Assembly (NCBI RefSeq): GCF_900128425.1
Contig: NZ_LT635782.1
Coordinates: 158,711 to 222,710, forward strand
Source of the DNA: Anaerococcus urinomassiliensis
GTDB lineage: Bacteria; Bacillota; Clostridia; Tissierellales; Peptoniphilaceae
Direction: 5' to 3'
Length of the DNA: 64,000 nt
Shown here piece by piece: positions 60,206-64,000 of this stretch. Within the stretch, counting starts at the first letter, position 1; every line of letters begins with the position of its first letter. Under the pieces are notes generated by a model, which was not told the origin of the DNA, did no database searches, and saw only the letters and a program-made list of their open reading frames with translations. The position numbers and the translations under genes are program-made.

Positions 60206-63200
60206 ATGAGCGAAATACAAACTTTTGATGGGATGAGGATGAAAATCGCATCCCCTGAAAAAATCAGATCCTGGTCTCATGGTGAAGTTAAAAAACCAGA
60301 GACAATCAATTATAGAACCCTTAAGCCAGAAAAAGATGGTCTATTTTGTGAAAAAATCTTTGGACCAACAAAAGATTATGAATGTTCTTGTGGAAAATAC
60401 AAGAGAATCCGCTACAAGGGAGTGGTTTGTGAAAAATGTGGGGTTGAAGTAACCAAGGCAAAAGTTCGTCGTGAAAGAATGGGCCACATAGAACTTGCCG
60501 CTCCAGTTTCTCATATATGGTACTTCAAAGGTATCCCATCAAAGATGGGTCTACTCTTGGATATGAGCCCAAGAATACTAGAAAAAATCCTATATTTTGC
60601 ATCATATGTAGTAATCAATCCTGGTTCCACAGACCTAATGGTAAAACAAGATATCACAGAAAGTGAATACCAAGATACCTTAGAAAAATTCTCTGATGAT
60701 ACAGAATTTAGGGCTGCAATGGGAGCTGAAGCTGTCAGAGAACTTCTAGCAAACATTGACCTAGAAAAAGAATATGAAAACCTAATGAAGGAATTGGAAG
60801 ATGCCACAGGCCAAAAGAAAGTTAGAATTTCTAGACGTCTAGAAGTTGTAGATGCCTTTATGACAAGTGGAAATCGTCCAGAATGGATGATTCTAGATGT
60901 ACTTCCAGTTATGCCACCAGAACTTAGACCAATGGTACAACTTGAAGGTGGTAGATTTGCAACAAGTGACTTAAACGATCTATATAGACGTGTAATCAAC
61001 AGAAATAACAGACTAAAAAGACTTCTTGATATAGGAGCACCAGAAATTATCGTTCGTAACGAAAAGAGAATGCTCCAAGAAGCTGTCGATGCCCTAATTG
61101 ACAATGGTCGTCGTGGCCGTGCTGTAACAGGTGCATCAAACAGAAATATGAAGTCTTTATCAGACCTACTTAAGGGTAAATCTGGACGTTTCCGTCAAAA
61201 CTTACTTGGTAAACGTGTAGACTATTCTGGTCGTTCAGTAATCGTAGTAGGCCCAGACCTTAAGTTTAATCAATGTGGTCTACCTCAAGAAATGGCTCTA
61301 GAGCTATTTAAGCCATTTATTATGAATAAGGTAGTAGATCGTGGCATGGCTCACAATCTTAAAGCTGCCAAAAAAATGGTAGAAAAGAAAGATCCTAGAG
61401 TATACGAAGTACTTGAAGAAGTAATCAAAGACCACCCAGTTTTACTAAACCGTGCCCCTACACTACACAGACTTGGTATACAAGCATTTGAACCAGTTCT
61501 AGTAGAAGGTAAGGCAATCAAATTACATCCACTAGCTTGTAACGCATTTAACGCCGACTTTGACGGGGACCAAATGGCTATACACTTGCCACTATCAAAC
61601 GAAGCACAAATTGAAGCAAGACTACTAATGATGTCAACAAACAACATCTTAGGTCTAAAAGATGGTAAGCCAATTACAACTCCATCTCAAGATATGGTTC
61701 TTGGTGCATATTATCTTACAACTATCAAAGAAGGTGCCAAGGGTGAGGGTATGGTATTCGAATCAACCAATGAGATGAAAAAAGCCCTTCTTTCAGGAGC
61801 TGTAGAATACCAAAGTAAAATTGGTGTTAGAATCAAAAAAGATGCCGGAGATCCAGGCAAAATTGTAGAATCTTCTGTAGGTAGATTCATCTACAATGAA
61901 GGAATTCCTCAAGATTTGGGATATATAAATCGTAAGGAAGACCCATATTCACTTGAAATAAACCAAGTAGCAGACTCTGGAGTTCTAAAAGACATAGTTG
62001 ATAGATGCTTTAGAAAACACGGCAATATCAAGACAGCTGAAGTACTAGACTATATCAAGCAAACAGGATATAAATATTCAACCCTATCAGGACTTACAGT
62101 ATCCATGGCTGACGTTAATATTCCAAAAGAAAAATGGGATATAATAGCAGAAGCTGATGCAGAAGTTGATAGATACGAAAAACTTTATAGACGTGGTCTT
62201 ATCACTGATGATGAAAGATACGAAAAAGTTATCGATATTTGGAGAGTGACAACTGATAAAGTAACAGACGCTCTACTAACAGACCTAAGAGATGACAACA
62301 ACATCAAGATCTTTGCAGACTCTGGTGCCCGTGGTTCTACCAACCAAATCAGACAGCTAGGTGGTATGCGTGGTCTTATGAGTCAGGCCGATGGTAAAAC
62401 AATAGAAATCCCAGTAAAGGCAAACTTCCGTGAAGGTCTTTCTGTACAAGAATACTTTATATCTTCACACGGTTCACGTAAGGGCCTTACAGATACCGCC
62501 CTACGTACAGCAGACTCTGGTTACCTAACCCGTCGTATGGTAGACATATCTCAAGATGTTATAGTAACAGAAGATGACTGTCATACCAATGGCTATGTAG
62601 AGGCCTACGAATTCAAAGATGGCAATGAACTAGTAGAAAATCTATACACTCGTATAGTTGGTCGTACATCCTTTGAAGATATCAAAGATGAAAATGGAGA
62701 AATCCTAGCCTACAAAGACCAACTAATCGATGAAGATACAGCAGATAGAATAGTAGCAGCTGGTGTTAAAAAAGTAAAACTACGCTCAGTTCTAGAATGT
62801 AAGTCAGAACACGGTGTTTGTGCAAAATGCTATGGTAGAAACCTTGCAACCGGCAAGCCAGTAAATATTGGGGAAGCAGTTGGAATCATTGCTGCCCAAT
62901 CAATAGGTGAACCAGGTACCCAGCTAACCATGCGTACCTTCCACTCAGGTGGTATAGCAGGTGTTGGAATCACATCTGGTCTTCCAAGGGTAGAAGAGTT
63001 ATTTGAAGCTAGAAAACCAAAGGGACTTGCTTATATTGCAGAAAACAGTGGTACAGTAACACTTATCCAAAACGAAAAGAAAACTGACGTTGAAATCCTA
63101 TCTGAAGATGGATATGCACAAAAATACAATATCCCATTCGGATCAAGAATACTTGTTCACGATGGCGATGTAGTAGAAAAAGGTGACCAACTAACAGAAG

Positions 63201-63769
63201 GTTCCTTAGATCCACACGATGTGCTAAATGTACTAGGCAAGATTGGTGTACAAAACTACATCACCAAAGAAGTACAAAAAGTATACCGAATCCAAGGTGT
63301 AGAAATCGACGACAGACACATAGAAGTAATTGCCCGTCAAATGCTTAAGAAAGTAAAAATTGACGAATCAGGTGATACAGAATTCCTACCAGGATCTCTA
63401 CAAGAACGCAGAGAAGTTGATAGGATCAACGATCAAATGATAGAAGAAGGCAAGAAACCAGCAGAATATACCCAAGAACTTCTTGGTATAACAAAAGCAT
63501 CTCTAGCTACAGATTCATGGTTATCAGCAGCATCCTTCCAAGAAACAACAAGAGTTCTTACAGATGCATCAATCAAAGGAAAAGTTGACGACCTAATGGG
63601 TCTAAAAGAAAATATCATCATAGGTAAACTAATACCAGCAGGAACTGGTATGAAACGCTACAACGAGGTTGAAATCGACTATGAAACAAAAGAAGCAGAA
63701 GATGCACTGATTGCTCTTAACCTAAAAGAATTGGAAGAAAGAGAAGCAGAAGAAGAATATCAAAAATAG
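60206..63769 (+). CDS. rpoC: DNA-directed RNA polymerase beta' subunit
   Basis: A 1187-residue subunit with the N-terminal zinc finger [24 protein letters not shown] pattern (residues about 52-71), the catalytic metal site [12 protein letters not shown] near residue 450 and the second zinc site [13 protein letters not shown] in the C-terminal half. It forms the polymerase active centre with RpoB, 8 bases upstream, and shares its promoter. An insertion sequence begins 37 bases after the stop. Confidence 0.97.
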   Translation: MSEIQTFDGMRMKIASPEKIRSWSHGEVKKPETINYRTLKPEKDGLFCEKIFGPTKDYECSCGKYKRIRYKGVVCEKCGVEVTKAKVRRERMGHIELAAPVSHIWYFKGIPSKMGLLLDMSPRILEKILYFASYVVINPGSTDLMVKQDITESEYQDTLEKFSDDTEFRAAMGAEAVRELLANIDLEKEYENLMKELEDATGQKKVRISRRLEVVDAFMTSGNRPEWMILDVLPVMPPELRPMVQLEGGRFATSDLNDLYRRVINRNNRLKRLLDIGAPEIIVRNEKRMLQEAVDALIDNGRRGRAVTGASNRNMKSLSDLLKGKSGRFRQNLLGKRVDYSGRSVIVVGPDLKFNQCGLPQEMALELFKPFIMNKVVDRGMAHNLKAAKKMVEKKDPRVYEVLEEVIKDHPVLLNRAPTLHRLGIQAFEPVLVEGKAIKLHPLACNAFNADFDGDQMAIHLPLSNEAQIEARLLMMSTNNILGLKDGKPITTPSQDMVLGAYYLTTIKEGAKGEGMVFESTNEMKKALLSGAVEYQSKIGVRIKKDAGDPGKIVESSVGRFIYNEGIPQDLGYINRKEDPYSLEINQVADSGVLKDIVDRCFRKHGNIKTAEVLDYIKQTGYKYSTLSGLTVSMADVNIPKEKWDIIAEADAEVDRYEKLYRRGLITDDERYEKVIDIWRVTTDKVTDALLTDLRDDNNIKIFADSGARGSTNQIRQLGGMRGLMSQADGKTIEIPVKANFREGLSVQEYFISSHGSRKGLTDTALRTADSGYLTRRMVDISQDVIVTEDDCHTNGYVEAYEFKDGNELVENLYTRIVGRTSFEDIKDENGEILAYKDQLIDEDTADRIVAAGVKKVKLRSVLECKSEHGVCAKCYGRNLATGKPVNIGEAVGIIAAQSIGEPGTQLTMRTFHSGGIAGVGITSGLPRVEELFEARKPKGLAYIAENSGTVTLIQNEKKTDVEILSEDGYAQKYNIPFGSRILVHDGDVVEKGDQLTEGSLDPHDVLNVLGKIGVQNYITKEVQKVYRIQGVEIDDRHIEVIARQMLKKVKIDESGDTEFLPGSLQERREVDRINDQMIEEGKKPAEYTQELLGITKASLATDSWLSAASFQETTRVLTDASIKGKVDDLMGLKENIIIGKLIPAGTGMKRYNEVEIDYETKEAEDALIALNLKELEEREAEEEYQK

Positions 63770-63806
63770 GTAAAAATTTATGACCCCAAAATAATAATAT
63801 TTAAGG

Positions 63807-64000
63807 TGACCCCATAAAGTTGGACCTAATACCAGAACTTGTAGTTTACTAGTTCTGGTATTAGCTTATTACTTTCCACCCCTAGGGGTGGAAGTTTTTT
63901 ATGCTACATTCTTTTCTCTATATTCCACCGGACTTAAATATCCTAATTTTTCTTTTATTCTTTCTTCGTTGTAATATTTTATAAAATCTTCAATTGTTTG
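63807..64000 (-). mobile_element. IS3-family element, second copy (cut by window end)
   Basis: The 194 bases are identical to 36834-37027, including the TGACCCCATAAAGTTGGAC end, the AATACCAGAACT hairpin and the end of orfB. Both copies are in the same orientation. Confidence 0.92.
63899..64000 (-). CDS. IS3-family transposase OrfB, C-terminal part (truncated by window)
   Basis: The minus-strand frame ending at 63899 matches the last 34 codons of the complete OrfB copy exactly (IEDFIKYYNEERIKEKLGYL then SPVEYREKNVA). The catalytic residues lie outside the window. Confidence 0.9.
   Translation of the reverse strand, partial: QTIEDFIKYYNEERIKEKLGYLSPVEYREKNVA

Noticed and set aside
36834..64000. 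Composite transposon bounded by the two IS3 copies
   Set aside because: The enclosed genes are core functions (rpoBC, murF, ddl, fbp) and not cargo; the copies look like independent insertions.

Overview
The window looks like a chromosomal segment from an anaerobic, low-GC Gram-positive coccus of the Peptoniphilaceae/Tissierellia type, most likely Anaerococcus or a close relative. This is inferred from the base and codon composition, strict-anaerobe enzymes ([FeFe]-hydrogenase-like protein, ferredoxin-dependent 2-oxoacid oxidoreductase), butyrate-type CoA metabolism, a class III fructose-bisphosphatase and a Gram-positive envelope gene set. No database search was possible, so the genus is a judgement.

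Layout. 1-3.3 kb: end of a hydrogenase-like gene and a three-gene ABC importer. 3.3-5.1 kb: murJ, then a long inverted repeat. 5.1-7.8 kb: a MoxR-ATPase/vWA pair. 7.8-12 kb: a MarR regulator driving a heterodimeric ABC exporter. 12-13.6 kb: a scrap zone with a dead IS256-type element, a 42-aa LDCC protein and two truncated genes. 13.6-15.1 kb: fetAB. 15.2-15.8 kb: tRNA-Phe, tRNA-Gly and tRNA-Cys among structured repeats. 17.1-22.2 kb: a branched-chain 2-oxoacid:ferredoxin oxidoreductase operon whose gamma subunit is fused to a rubrerythrin-like domain, followed by a leucine-dehydrogenase-type enzyme. 24.6-28.8 kb: five consecutive secreted proteins that share one short unnamed module; the last is a transglutaminase-like protein. 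28.9-31.8 kb: mnmM, an ImmA-type protease and an XRE regulator, divergent from dinB. 31.8-33.1 kb: two small proteins and rlmH. 33.1-33.7 kb: a tandem array of about 136-bp units that fold into the same pseudoknotted structure with compensatory changes. 33.9-36.8 kb: acyl-CoA:acetate CoA-transferase and thiolase. 36.8-38.4 kb: an intact IS3-family element inside the loop of a terminator. 38.5-46.1 kb: MATE pump, pyridoxal kinase, cardiolipin synthase, GntR-ABC operon, comEB and uridine phosphorylase. 46.2-49.5 kb: a PfkB sugar kinase, murF and ddl. 49.9-56.3 kb: an Apf-like wall protein, cyclophilin, zinc-ribbon membrane proteins, fbp and a nitroreductase. 56.3-63.8 kb: rpoB and rpoC from their own promoter. 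63.8 kb to the end: the start of a second, identical copy of the IS3 element.

How genes work together. The leucine dehydrogenase and the oxidoreductase would turn branched-chain amino acids into acyl-CoAs and reduced ferredoxin; hydrogenase, CoA-transferase and thiolase fit the same amino-acid/butyrate fermentation. murJ, murF, ddl, cls, the Apf-like protein and the secreted cluster build or decorate the envelope. The XRE-ImmA pair beside dinB, with palindromes in a strong promoter, suggests a LexA-independent DNA-damage switch.

The strongest candidates for something undescribed are the shared module in the five secreted proteins, the structured tandem array at 33.13-33.70 kb, and the gamma-subunit/rubrerythrin fusion.
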